DNA from: Fibrobacter sp. UBA4223
Lineage (GTDB): Bacteria; Fibrobacterota; Fibrobacteria; Fibrobacterales; Fibrobacteraceae
Assembly (NCBI GenBank): GCA_002382975.1
Contig: DFTB01000007.1
Span: 124,001-188,000, forward strand
Direction of reading: 5' to 3'
Length of the DNA: 64,000 bases
This document shows positions 23,573 to 33,162 of the stretch, in pieces (the stretch's first letter is position 1; every line of letters starts with the position of its first letter). Under the pieces are notes generated by a model, which was not told the DNA's origin, did not search any database, and saw only the letters and a list, made by a program, of their open reading frames with translations. Made by a program: the position numbers and the translations under genes.

Positions 23573-25633
23573 CTACGGCATCATGATGTCGTTGCGGAGC
23601 ACTGATCGCACGGCTCTGGCGGCCCCAACAGCCTTCTTTTTCCAGGCAAGGTCGGCTGCATCTGTCGTGAGCGCGTACGGGGATTCGCCACCGGGTGCGG
23701 CGCGGTACACATCCTCGTTTTCGAGGCCCCCTGCAAGCACATGGTCGCGGAAGCCTAGGTAATAGGCATTCTGCGAGAAGAAAACCGACGGCTGTTCTGC
23801 AGGGCGCTCCTGCGTAAGCAAGTCATAACCCCAGAAATGGTTCGGTTCACGGACCTGAGCCAAGTCAAAAATCGTGGGCCCTAAATCCAGCTGCGAGGCC
23901 ACATCTTCGCGAATGGTAAGCCCATTAAAGAGAGCTGTGTCAGCCGAGAAAATCCCGATAAAGATTTGCGAAGCCGAAAGACCAAGCGGTTGCGGGACCA
24001 GATAATCTACGGAATCTACGGGAGTGTCGTGGTCGCCTAAAATAATAATTACCGTATTTTTGAAATCGGGGCGTGTGGAGAGTGCTTCGAAGAATCGCCC
24101 GAGCTGCTGGTCGGTATAGCGGATGGCGTTCCGGTAACGTACCATGGCGTCTTCGGGTTTTTCGGCAAAAGCATCGGGGTAGCCGTAGAACGGAATATGC
24201 GAAGAAATGGTGTTGAACGAAAGTTCCCAGGAACTATCTGCGGGCATTTTGTTGAGCAAATCAATCGCGAGATCTACGCCTAGGCTGTCGGCAGTTCCTT
24301 CGACCTTTTCTTCGCCAATTAGGTGCCAATCCTTATCGAAGAACTTCTCGATAAAGGGTAGCGTATGGTCAAAAATCGGGTTTGAAACGGTGGCGTAGGC
24401 GCGGTGGTAGCCTGTCAAAAATTCAGGCCAACCCTTGAACTTGTTTGCCGCATAGAAACTGGGCACGTCGCGATTCGGGTGGGAGGGGAACCCCATGTAG
24501 GTTGCCATAGTGCCACGTACCGTGGGGTAGCCACCGCTAAAGGCGTTTTTGAACCAAAGTACGCCACCTAGCGCATTGTCAGCAGAATCCTTTTCGAAGT
24601 ATTCACCGTTTGCCAGTTTCCAGATGTTCGGGGCTATCGCAGTATCACCTTCAAGCATCTTGTTGAAGATGCGACCCTTGAAAGATTCTCCCATGATGAA
24701 CACGATGTTGTAGGTTTTTTTCGCCTTGTATTCATGAGTCGGCGCACTGCGGTACATCGGAAGTTCCAGGGCATCGTTGCGACCTGCCGCAAAGTCCTTC
24801 GGCAAGAAAGCATCCAAATCGTTCACCAGTTCTTCGGTGATTTTAGCGTTGTCGTGAATGAACTCAAAGGTTTCAACAGCGGCAATATGCAAGATGGGCG
24901 CCGTAAGCGTGTGCTTGCCCAACGTAAAGCGCATATCCACCTTCGTGTGCGTCACCGGGATTTCAATCCAGCCACGAGTGCCCGTAAGGAACAGCACGAG
25001 CGGCGTTAGCGATAGAGCCATGCCAATGGCGAACATCGCGACAGGCGTTTTTTGGGAGGCAGGCTTCCAGCCGCCTTCACTGTTGGTGAGCACGAGCGAA
25101 CGGCGCTGTTTACGGAGCCTGAGCGAGTATGCGATTACGTAGGCGATGGCGCCAGAAAAGCAAAGCACGACCATCGAAACCCACAGCACCGTTCCGAGCA
25201 AATCTCCGCCTAATGTGGAAACCGTCGTGGCATCGGTGATGTTCGAAAGGTGAAAATACGTGCGCAAGAACGAATAAGAAAGGCGCTGGTGTGAAAAACG
25301 GAAAACATCGTAGTCAGCGATGGCAATAAAGAAATAGAGTGCATAAAAGATGGCAAGCCCGCGGGGAGCCCGTGCAAACCCGAAAAGAGCGGCCATTACG
25401 AGAATGGCTCCGAATGCCATAAAAATCTGCCAGAGGGTCTTGCCTTCGAACATCTCGGCCATCGAGAGCCCCAGCGGGTCGGGCAGGCTGTAGAAAAACA
25501 CCAGCAAGACGCTCTGCACCACAAGGGCAATGAGTGCCATTGTAAGGAAGGGGTTCTTTAGGGCAGAAAACCCACAAAAAGATCTTGCAAGCAGGATGTG
25601 CTTTAACGACCGTTTGTTTTTGTGAGAAATCAT
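23573..25633 (-). CDS. LtaS-like membrane phosphotransferase (copy 1)
   Basis: A 686-residue protein with about five N-terminal membrane helices and a large periplasmic alkaline-phosphatase/sulfatase-fold domain. FIMGESFKGRIFN supplies the metal-binding Glu and neighbourhood of the nucleophile, FSGGYPTVRGTMA follows, and ILGDHDTP carries the late Asp-His metal ligands. Such enzymes transfer phosphoglycerol or phosphoethanolamine onto surface glycans (LtaS, MdoB/OpgB, EptA families). Which donor is used cannot be told. It lies upstream of RND copy 1 on the same strand and is divergent from a second LtaS-like gene 80 bases away. Confidence 0.8.
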   Translation of the reverse strand: MISHKNKRSLKHILLARSFCGFSALKNPFLTMALIALVVQSVLLVFFYSLPDPLGLSMAEMFEGKTLWQIFMAFGAILVMAALFGFARAPRGLAIFYALYFFIAIADYDVFRFSHQRLSYSFLRTYFHLSNITDATTVSTLGGDLLGTVLWVSMVVLCFSGAIAYVIAYSLRLRKQRRSLVLTNSEGGWKPASQKTPVAMFAIGMALSLTPLVLFLTGTRGWIEIPVTHTKVDMRFTLGKHTLTAPILHIAAVETFEFIHDNAKITEELVNDLDAFLPKDFAAGRNDALELPMYRSAPTHEYKAKKTYNIVFIMGESFKGRIFNKMLEGDTAIAPNIWKLANGEYFEKDSADNALGGVLWFKNAFSGGYPTVRGTMATYMGFPSHPNRDVPSFYAANKFKGWPEFLTGYHRAYATVSNPIFDHTLPFIEKFFDKDWHLIGEEKVEGTADSLGVDLAIDLLNKMPADSSWELSFNTISSHIPFYGYPDAFAEKPEDAMVRYRNAIRYTDQQLGRFFEALSTRPDFKNTVIIILGDHDTPVDSVDYLVPQPLGLSASQIFIGIFSADTALFNGLTIREDVASQLDLGPTIFDLAQVREPNHFWGYDLLTQERPAEQPSVFFSQNAYYLGFRDHVLAGGLENEDVYRAAPGGESPYALTTDAADLAWKKKAVGAARAVRSVLRNDIMMP

Positions 25634-25713
25634 ATTGAAAAATATAGCAATTTAATTCTTTAAAGCAAAATGCCTATGCGGAAAACAAACGGTCGATTAA
25701 ATTCCGCACACAT

Positions 25714-27636
25714 TTGTTTTGGTTCATATTTGCTTTGATATTGATTGTAGGCAGATTTTTACTGCTTTGTTCTCTCTATATGTTACAAACTCCGGCAGGC
25801 CAATCCCTTGTTCCTGATTGGAATAGGTTCATTTGGCATACTCTCTATGCAGAATCGGGTTTTTGCATGGCCCTAGCCTTTTTCTTTTTTACCTTTACGC
25901 TATGGGTTCCTCAAAAAAAATTAAGGTGGATAAAGATTATTTCTGTTGCTTGCGCATCGCTGTATCTTTTTTTGAGCGGTGTTGATGACGAGTTGCAAAG
26001 ATGGATGAGTCAAAAACTTTCACTTTCTTTTATTAAAACATACACATTTGCTTTCACTGATGGCGGCCTTGTCGGTAAAATTGCCTTAGGTGGACTTGGC
26101 CACTTTCTTCTCACCCTTGGAATTGTCGTTTCTACAATAACACTCATTTCTTTCTTTTTATATAAAGTAGATTTATCGCAAATTAGACATAGGCCTATTC
26201 AAAAAAACACATGGATGTCTCTAGGATTCATTTTTGTTTTGGCTGTCCTTGGTTGTACATCCCACCTTTGGTATCACTACTCTCCTCGTCGATGGGATCG
26301 TATTCGCCCTGTCGTTTATTCCCTTGTAAGCGATTTATTTGAGTCGGTCGATTTAAAGGAAAAACCAAAGGATTTTCAGGAAGGCGTTGTCATCTTGGGA
26401 GGTGACCCCGATAAAGACTATCCCTTTTGGCACGAAAAAAAAGACGAACAAAAGTCTTTAGACTTATTCAAGCAAAAGCCCTTAAGCGATAAACCCAACA
26501 TAATCTTGTTCACCATCGAAAGCCTAAGGGGATGGACTAGTGACATGCGGGTGGAAAGCAATTGCAAACGTTTCCCAAACTTATGCAGATTGTCCCAAAA
26601 GAGCTTGTATTTTCCGAATACTTATAGCATAGGAAATCCGTCTGTGGAGGGACTTTTAGGCATAATGACGGGTGTCATGAGTTTGCCATCCAATACCCTT
26701 TTAAGAGATTTTCCAAATACCAGATTAAAATCCTTTTCTGAAATACTTTCCGAGGCTGGGTATTATACGGAGGTTCTCTTGGGTGCGGACCCACGTTTTG
26801 ATAATGAAGAACCTTGGTATAGAAAGTGGTTCGATTATTACGAATTCGACCCGAAAAATGCTGACGACGTTTCTTCTGCATTGAGATTCGTGGAAAGGTA
26901 TCGTCAGCGCCCCAAAGACAGGCCCGTATTCTTCCATTGGATGAGTTTAAGCATGCACACTCCCTACATTTTGCCAAGCAAGATGGGGGAAACGCCAAAA
27001 GATCCTGGACAAGCCTATCTCAGAGCCACAGCCTATATGGATAGCGCCCTCGGAATAATTCTGGATTCTTTAGAAAATGAAATCCTTTCACAGAAGACTC
27101 TGCTCATTTTAACCGGAGACCATTCTTCGCCCAACGGTAAACAGCAACAGGATGCAGCCCGCATAGGCCTTGGAAGCGAAGGTTATTCGTGGATTAGCCT
27201 TATGTTTTGCGGACCTGGAATCATTCCCAGGATTGATTCTAGAATTGTTTCACAGCAAAATATTGCACCAAGCATATTGGGATATCTTGGCTTAGATGTG
27301 TCGAACCATTTTATGGGAATCAATCTCTTTGCAGGTAGTCTAGATTCAATAGAATTGCCTCAAATTTATTCCTTCAAATATGGTAGTATGGCCATGCGAA
27401 AAGATTCCTTGGCGTATTACATACACCCTGTAAATGGAACGGAGCCTGCAATTGTCCAAAAGATACTTTTATCTCCTACTTGGAACACCAATGATCCTTC
27501 GGATGGTTTTACAACGGGAGAGATTGTCGAAACGCCTATTGAAAAGCGAAAAGAAATCGCAAGAAAAATGAGAGCGGCAGCCAATGCTTGGAATTATATT
27601 GTTTACAGCAATAGAATTATGCCGCCAGAAAAATAA
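25714..27636 (+). CDS. LtaS-like membrane phosphotransferase (copy 2)
   Basis: A 640-residue homologue of the divergent neighbour: N-terminal membrane helices, then a sulfatase-fold domain with FTIESLRGWTSD, NPSVEGLLGIMTG, MHTPYILPS and LTGDHSSPNG. Only a TTG start (25714) is available in the frame before the first helix, and no Shine-Dalgarno is seen; the frame is open back to 25648, so the real start could be a rarer codon upstream. The gene is more AT-rich than copy 1 and clearly diverged from it, unlike the RND partners. It is followed 17 bases later by RND copy 2. Confidence 0.78.
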   Translation: MFWFIFALILIVGRFLLLCSLYMLQTPAGQSLVPDWNRFIWHTLYAESGFCMALAFFFFTFTLWVPQKKLRWIKIISVACASLYLFLSGVDDELQRWMSQKLSLSFIKTYTFAFTDGGLVGKIALGGLGHFLLTLGIVVSTITLISFFLYKVDLSQIRHRPIQKNTWMSLGFIFVLAVLGCTSHLWYHYSPRRWDRIRPVVYSLVSDLFESVDLKEKPKDFQEGVVILGGDPDKDYPFWHEKKDEQKSLDLFKQKPLSDKPNIILFTIESLRGWTSDMRVESNCKRFPNLCRLSQKSLYFPNTYSIGNPSVEGLLGIMTGVMSLPSNTLLRDFPNTRLKSFSEILSEAGYYTEVLLGADPRFDNEEPWYRKWFDYYEFDPKNADDVSSALRFVERYRQRPKDRPVFFHWMSLSMHTPYILPSKMGETPKDPGQAYLRATAYMDSALGIILDSLENEILSQKTLLILTGDHSSPNGKQQQDAARIGLGSEGYSWISLMFCGPGIIPRIDSRIVSQQNIAPSILGYLGLDVSNHFMGINLFAGSLDSIELPQIYSFKYGSMAMRKDSLAYYIHPVNGTEPAIVQKILLSPTWNTNDPSDGFTTGEIVETPIEKRKEIARKMRAAANAWNYIVYSNRIMPPEK

Positions 27637-27653
27637 TCTTTGGAGAACAGAAT

Positions 27654-30242
27654 ATGATAGAACATTTTTCTAAATGGTACATATCCTTAATTTGCAGCCA
27701 CCAGTACAAGGCCCTGGCTTTTTACCTGCTTTTAGCTGTGCTCTTTGCGGTTCCTATTCTCTTTAAGCCAGGCCTCAAGTTGGACGCCGATCTTTCGCAT
27801 TTGTTGCCCGAAGGCACGCCCAGCGTGAAGGCCCTTGAGGAATCTTACCAACGTTTCGGTTCAACAGACCAATTCATGATCGCTATTCAAAGCGATGATG
27901 TTTATCTAGTTGCGGCCTTGCAGGATTCCATCGCCGATTACATCCACAAGAACTGGCAGGGAGACTTCGTTTCGACCCAGGTGGATAACGACAACCAGTT
28001 TTTCAAGGACAATGCACTTCTTTATCTGCCGGTAAAGCACCTCGAAAATATCCGCGACAATTTGGAAGATCTTCAACTTGAAATTGGCCGCAAGAACGGC
28101 CCGTTCGTGGTTGACTTGCTGGGATTTGCCGATTCGTCTGCCACGGATTCCGCTGGTGAGTCGTCTGCTCCTGCGAAAAAAGAACGTGTGTGGTTTGACG
28201 CAAATATACCGCAAGATCTCGGACTCCCCGACGAAGCGGCTGGAGCATTCGATTCATTCTTTAAAGGTAAAGGCGAAAACGTTTCGATTGATGGCGAGGA
28301 ATGGCACAAAAAGAAACCCGTCCCTGTTGCCCTGAGAAACCGTTTTATCGGGTGTCCACCTCCCGATAGCACCGGAAAAATTCTATTCAACGGAGTGGTA
28401 AATGCGAAACTGATCAAACCTTCTACCGATTACGAATTCGTAACCCATATTCTTGCGCGCACGGATTCCCTACTCGATTATTTTAGGGCAAAAACTTATT
28501 CCGTACCGACCCGCTTTTCTGTCGAAGGAACGTACGAAGGCCTCAAGGAAGTGGATGAAGTGGCCAACGATTCCGTCTTCTCCTTCGCCATCAGCCTAGT
28601 GCTGATTATCTTCCTTACTATCTTCTTCTTCCGAAGCGTGAAGGGTCCGGTTTTGGTGACCGCATCGGTCCTTTACGCGTGCCTCCCGACCCTTGCGTTT
28701 ACGGCCCTGTTCTACGGAAAGCTGAACCCGTTCACGGTGTTCGTGGCCTCCATTATTCTGGGTATTGGTATCGACTATTCCATCCACATCTTAGGCACTT
28801 CCCAAAAGTTGATGCACAAGTATGCAACACTAGAAGAAGTCTTAGAAGCGGCACAGCGCAAGATGCTCAAACCCTTCATTCTCGCAAGTTTCACGACAAT
28901 TGCCGCCTTCCTTACGCTCCTTGCTGCACACTTCCGCGGGTTCTATGAGTTCGGCGTGGTGGCCTCCGTAGGCGTATTCTTCAGCATGCTTACCTCTGTG
29001 CTTGTGCTTCCCGTCTTTATCAAGTGCATGGGCGGTATCCCGAAGGCTCCGGACAAGTCCCTGTTGCCCAAGTCCTGGGACGAGGCGAAAATTTTGCGTT
29101 TCTTCAAGTATCTTGCCCTAGCAGGCTTTGTTCTCGGTGCTGTATCTATTTGGTTTGCACAGGATGTAGACTTTGAACACAACCTGCGTAACCTGCGCCG
29201 AGTTTCTACAGAAAAAACACAAGCAAAGAAGGGTATTCGCACGGGTGTTACAAGAATCAACAACAGGTCTTCATCTACTCCTGCCGCTGTTATGGGAAGC
29301 AAAGCGGAGCAGCTGGATCTCCTTTATGACACCTTGATGGTGCGCCTCCATGTGGATCACGATACAACTTTACGCAGTTTCCTCACATTAAAGACTTTCG
29401 TTCCGCCTAAGGATTCTCAAGAAAAGCGTCTTGAAGTCATCGAGGAAATTCGTGAACTTGCCGAGGCCCGCGTGTTCGATCGTGCGGTCGGTGATGATTC
29501 TGCGAACATAGCAACTCTACGCAAACTTGCTAATGTCGAATCAACCTTTACTGCCGAAGACATCCCCGATTGGGCGTTGGACCTGCTTCGTGAAAAAGAC
29601 GGCAGCTATGGCAAAATCGGCTTCATCTACGGAGACTTCCCCAGCTGGGATGCCCATGCACTGCACCGATTCCAGGAACGCTATGGACACTGGAACTTTG
29701 ACGGCGAAGACCTGCGAACCTTCTCCTCGCAATTTATCCTTTCTGACGTGATCGATTCCGTAAAGAAGGATAGCTTCAGGCTCGCCCTCGTAATCATCCT
29801 CGTGATTTTCGGTACGCTGGTAATCTCTTTCCGCAAGCCGAAACTCTTCTTGGCTGGCTGTATTTCCTTCGGCATGGGAACGCTACTCACTCTCGGGCTT
29901 CTCGGATTTTTGACCGACATGTTCGAGTTTGGGAAAATTAGCATCTACAACGTGATTGTGATTCCCATGGCCCTCGGTATCGGTATTGACGCCACCATCC
30001 ACATGATTACCTCATGGATAGGCGACAAGGACCTGACGCTCCGTCAGCTGATGGACACCACCGGTCGCAACGTGATGGCAAGTTCTACCACGACGATTGC
30101 GGGCTTTGTAGGTTTCCTGTTCACCACCCACCGTGGCCTCAAGGGCATCGGCGACCTGGCCTGCATTAGCATCGCCATGTTCTTGATTACAAGCATCATC
30201 TTTACGATGTACCTGTGTGGTTCTTGGCTGAAAAAGAAGTAA
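27654..30242 (+). CDS. RND superfamily exporter, HAE3/MMPL type (copy 2)
   Basis: An 862-residue paralogue of the gene at 20855-23479. The last 240 or so residues are identical except for one Ser/Ala change, and a central block around FILASFTTIAAFLTLLAAHF is also identical, while linkers near residues 160-210 and 510-540 differ. GGAG precedes the ATG at 27654 by ten bases. It pairs with LtaS-like copy 2 as copy 1 pairs with its own LtaS-like partner, presumably forming an envelope lipid or glycan modification/export unit. Confidence 0.88.
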   Translation: MIEHFSKWYISLICSHQYKALAFYLLLAVLFAVPILFKPGLKLDADLSHLLPEGTPSVKALEESYQRFGSTDQFMIAIQSDDVYLVAALQDSIADYIHKNWQGDFVSTQVDNDNQFFKDNALLYLPVKHLENIRDNLEDLQLEIGRKNGPFVVDLLGFADSSATDSAGESSAPAKKERVWFDANIPQDLGLPDEAAGAFDSFFKGKGENVSIDGEEWHKKKPVPVALRNRFIGCPPPDSTGKILFNGVVNAKLIKPSTDYEFVTHILARTDSLLDYFRAKTYSVPTRFSVEGTYEGLKEVDEVANDSVFSFAISLVLIIFLTIFFFRSVKGPVLVTASVLYACLPTLAFTALFYGKLNPFTVFVASIILGIGIDYSIHILGTSQKLMHKYATLEEVLEAAQRKMLKPFILASFTTIAAFLTLLAAHFRGFYEFGVVASVGVFFSMLTSVLVLPVFIKCMGGIPKAPDKSLLPKSWDEAKILRFFKYLALAGFVLGAVSIWFAQDVDFEHNLRNLRRVSTEKTQAKKGIRTGVTRINNRSSSTPAAVMGSKAEQLDLLYDTLMVRLHVDHDTTLRSFLTLKTFVPPKDSQEKRLEVIEEIRELAEARVFDRAVGDDSANIATLRKLANVESTFTAEDIPDWALDLLREKDGSYGKIGFIYGDFPSWDAHALHRFQERYGHWNFDGEDLRTFSSQFILSDVIDSVKKDSFRLALVIILVIFGTLVISFRKPKLFLAGCISFGMGTLLTLGLLGFLTDMFEFGKISIYNVIVIPMALGIGIDATIHMITSWIGDKDLTLRQLMDTTGRNVMASSTTTIAGFVGFLFTTHRGLKGIGDLACISIAMFLITSIIFTMYLCGSWLKKK

Positions 30243-30320
30243 TTCGATACACATTCTTATTTTCTTGTTCGTTTTTTCAAACGGCGTTATTTTGTTATAT
30301 GTATTTTTTAGAAGTAAATT

Positions 30321-30932
30321 ATGGTTTTTGGATACATTCGTGTAAGCAGTGATAAACAAACTACAGAAAATCAGAAGTTTGAAATATCTCGATATTGCGA
30401 GAAAAATGGTGTCAAAATTGACAAATGGGTTGAAGAAAAAAATAGCGGCGCCTTAAATTATAGCAAAAGGAAGCTTGGAAAATTACTTAAAAATATTAAG
30501 CGGAATGACACTATTATATGTAGCGAAATATCTCGCTTAGGCCGTAATCTGTTTATGATTATGGAAATATTAAACATTTGCATGAATAAGGGATGTCAAG
30601 TATGGACAATCAAGGACAATTACAGATTAGGCGATGATATTCAGAGCAAAATCCTAGCCTTTGCTTTTGGCATTTCGGCAGAAATAGAGCGGAATCTAAT
30701 CAGTCAAAGGACTAGAGAAGCTTTAGCTCGAAAGAAAGCCGAAGGTATTTCACTAGGACGGCCAAAAGGGAAAAAAACTGCGCCCTGTAAACATAAACTT
30801 TATGGGAAAGAAAACGAAATCTTCAAATTGCTAAACAAGGGATGTTCCAAAAAGAAGATTGCTAAAAAATGTGGTGTTGATAGAAACACTATGGCAAAAT
30901 TTATTGCAACAACGAAGCTGAACCCAAAATAA
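30321..30932 (+). CDS. Serine recombinase (resolvase/invertase family)
   Basis: A 203-residue small serine recombinase. The N-terminal catalytic domain starts GYIRVSSDKQT with the nucleophilic serine in VSS, then ICSEISRLGRNLFMIMEIL, and the E-helix AFAFGISAEIERNLISQRTREALARKKAEG leads into GRPKGKK and a C-terminal HTH (KKIAKKCGVDRNTMAKFI). It is distinctly AT-rich compared with its neighbours, suggesting acquisition. Its 3' end overlaps the end of a convergent glycosyltransferase by 32 bases. No recombination site was identified. Confidence 0.9.
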   Translation: MVFGYIRVSSDKQTTENQKFEISRYCEKNGVKIDKWVEEKNSGALNYSKRKLGKLLKNIKRNDTIICSEISRLGRNLFMIMEILNICMNKGCQVWTIKDNYRLGDDIQSKILAFAFGISAEIERNLISQRTREALARKKAEGISLGRPKGKKTAPCKHKLYGKENEIFKLLNKGCSKKKIAKKCGVDRNTMAKFIATTKLNPK

Positions 30933-32103
30933 AATCTACCGCCTTTTCCAAGTCTTCGGCCTGGCGGGCATGAACCTGCGCGTAGTGTTTCGGGGCACGT
31001 TCTGCATAATCCCCATAGATGCGGGCATCGAGCAGTTGCACCAGGCGGTTCTTGATTTCGCTCACGGAATATGGGTCGAAGTACAGCACCGCATCGCCGC
31101 AGACCTCGGGAATGGAAGTCGTGCCGCTTGCCGCCACAGGCACGCCGTAGCGCATGGATTGCACCGGCGGGTAGCCGAAACCCTCGTTCAGGCTCGGGAA
31201 CACGAACGCGTATGCATTCTTGTGCAAGAACTCCAGTTCCTTGCTTTCCACATAGCCGAGAAGCACAAAGCGGTCCTTGTGCTTGAGGTGGCGCAGGTAG
31301 GCACGCGCATTCGTAGCGCCGGTAATCACCATCTTGTAATCAAACGATTTGCCCTGCGATTCGTACATGCCCACCAGTTCATCGAACGCCTTGGCCGCAC
31401 GCAGGTTGTTCTTTTCCCAGCGGGCTCCGCTGGTGAGCAAGAAGTATTTTTTCGCGGCAACTTCCGGCGGCAAGAATCCTTCGGGTTCGTATTCTGTCAT
31501 GGGGCTGTAGAACACCGGAATTTCCAGGTCCATGAGTTCCGGGAAGAACGCCTTGATGGAGGCGCGGCTGTGCTCGCTCACCGTGATGGCTCGGACCTTG
31601 CGACCCTCCGGCCCTGAAGTCAGCGACTCCGCCATGCGCCGCGCCAAGACCTGGTACTTGGGCTTGTAGAAATACTTTTTCCAGCTTTCGCGGTAACGCA
31701 CCAGCGCCTCAAACTTTTGTCCGAGTTTCTTGGCAAAACCTACACCCGCCCAGCTGTACTGCATTTCCAGCGCGCGCACGCCGTGCCAGGTAAACACGAA
31801 GTCCTTCACGTCTATCGCCCATTTTTTTTCGAGGGAATAAAGCGGCGTATAGAAGGTATCAATCTGGTTTTCGTCAATAATCTGCTGCGGTGTTTTTTCG
31901 CTGATATCGAACAGGGGAATGTTCTGCGTTTTGCACGCATCGACAATCGTCGGATCCAGGTACTTTTTGCTGTCGTAGGCGCAGCTGAACTGCACGCCGC
32001 GCTTCACTAGCGCCCAGAAAATCACTTCGCCGTAACTTCCGCCGCCGTGGAACTTGGCGCTGTGAATCGGCTGTACTGCGACCAGATTAAAAAGCAGGTT
32101 CAC
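30901..32103 (-). CDS. Glycosyltransferase, GT4-like
   Basis: A 400-residue GT-B-fold transferase. The nucleotide-sugar-binding C-terminal half shows FLLTSGARWEKNNLRA, LGYVESKELEFLHKNAYAFV and the E-x7-E type motif around PSLNEGFGYPPVQSMRYG with PEVCGDAVL downstream. The GTG start at 32103 overlaps the stop of the preceding gene (GTGA). It is the last gene of the surface glycan cluster. The recombinase's 3' end overlaps its last codons, but the protein looks complete. Confidence 0.85.
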   Translation of the reverse strand: MNLLFNLVAVQPIHSAKFHGGGSYGEVIFWALVKRGVQFSCAYDSKKYLDPTIVDACKTQNIPLFDISEKTPQQIIDENQIDTFYTPLYSLEKKWAIDVKDFVFTWHGVRALEMQYSWAGVGFAKKLGQKFEALVRYRESWKKYFYKPKYQVLARRMAESLTSGPEGRKVRAITVSEHSRASIKAFFPELMDLEIPVFYSPMTEYEPEGFLPPEVAAKKYFLLTSGARWEKNNLRAAKAFDELVGMYESQGKSFDYKMVITGATNARAYLRHLKHKDRFVLLGYVESKELEFLHKNAYAFVFPSLNEGFGYPPVQSMRYGVPVAASGTTSIPEVCGDAVLYFDPYSVSEIKNRLVQLLDARIYGDYAERAPKHYAQVHARQAEDLEKAVDFILGSASLLQ

Positions 32104-33137
32104 TTGCGGCCCCCGCGATTATCCTTCCCGAGAAGCGTTCCCAAAAATCTCAGCGGTAACACAAGGAAAGGCATCTTCTTATAAATCCACGCGAGCGATT
32201 TGGCGAAGGCGTAGCTGCGGATAATGTAGGCACCGGCGGCCCCCACCTTGCGGGTCTGGAATTCAAATTCTTCCTTGGCGTGGGCAATCACGTCGTCGTA
32301 GTATTCGTTAATCGTGATGCTCTTGTCGGCATTGACCTTCACCGGAATGTTCTTCAGGTTGGTGTAGAAGTCCTTGCGCAAAATCTTGGGCAAGAACAGG
32401 TCCATGCTGGCGGGCACCTTGTGGCCGCGGGTATCGATGATTCGCGAACCGAAGAAGTGCAGCACCTTTGCGGTGGGCAAGAAACGGTTGCCGTAAGCCA
32501 GCTGGCAGTTCCAGCCACCGGGCATTTTCTTAGTGATGTAATTAAACTTGAAATTCGTTTCGGCGAGGCTCGCCATGTCGTAGGGGAAGTTCTTGGACAC
32601 GCAATAGAGCCACAGCTCGTGCCAGGTTTCGAAGAATTTGCGTGCTTCGGGAGTGTCTGCTGCAAACATCACGCCCCCGTTGAAAATCTCGTCGTTCAGA
32701 ATCGGCGAAAAACCCATCATCTTCGCGTTGTTCAAAACCTTCTTGCGGTTAATCGCCTTCGAGAGATTCGTGTGGAAGTCGAGCACTGCATAGATGCCAC
32801 CCTTCCATTCCTCAGGAATCGAGAGGTCGCCCACAATCGCGATGTCGGAATCCATGTAAAGGAAATCGCCGTCGATAACGTTGCGCATGACAGTCTTCAG
32901 GTAGCGGGAACGCAACATGGGCGTAAACTTCTCGTCGAGGGTCAGCACCTTCAGTTCGTCCACCGCGTCCTTCAAAACGGCACGGGGGCCAACCAGCGTT
33001 TCGGCCGTCTTGTCGTCGGTCAAAAGCGTCACGAAGGCGCCCGGGTTATGCACCCGGAGCGAAGCAATCGCCACCAGCGTCTGTTCGCAGAAAAAATCCT
33101 TCGGGGAACTGGTCAGAACAAAAAGGTATTTGGTCAT
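32100..33137 (-). CDS. Glycosyltransferase, GT8-like GT-A fold
   Basis: A 345-residue putative glycosyltransferase. An early region of secondary elements (VLTSSPKDFFCEQTLVA...VTLLTDD) leads to the DxD-type metal motif FLYMDSDIAI near residue 95, then DEIFNGGVMF, as in GT8 and related sugar transferases; the C-terminus has basic and hydrophobic helices (PFLVLPLRFLG) that may anchor it to the membrane. ATG at 33137 is preferred over TTG at 33143 because GGGGAG lies eight bases upstream. The sugar is unknown. Confidence 0.7.
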   Translation of the reverse strand: MTKYLFVLTSSPKDFFCEQTLVAIASLRVHNPGAFVTLLTDDKTAETLVGPRAVLKDAVDELKVLTLDEKFTPMLRSRYLKTVMRNVIDGDFLYMDSDIAIVGDLSIPEEWKGGIYAVLDFHTNLSKAINRKKVLNNAKMMGFSPILNDEIFNGGVMFAADTPEARKFFETWHELWLYCVSKNFPYDMASLAETNFKFNYITKKMPGGWNCQLAYGNRFLPTAKVLHFFGSRIIDTRGHKVPASMDLFLPKILRKDFYTNLKNIPVKVNADKSITINEYYDDVIAHAKEEFEFQTRKVGAAGAYIIRSYAFAKSLAWIYKKMPFLVLPLRFLGTLLGKDNRGGRK

Positions 33138-33162
33138 GGGCAATACTCCCCGTCAAAGTTTG

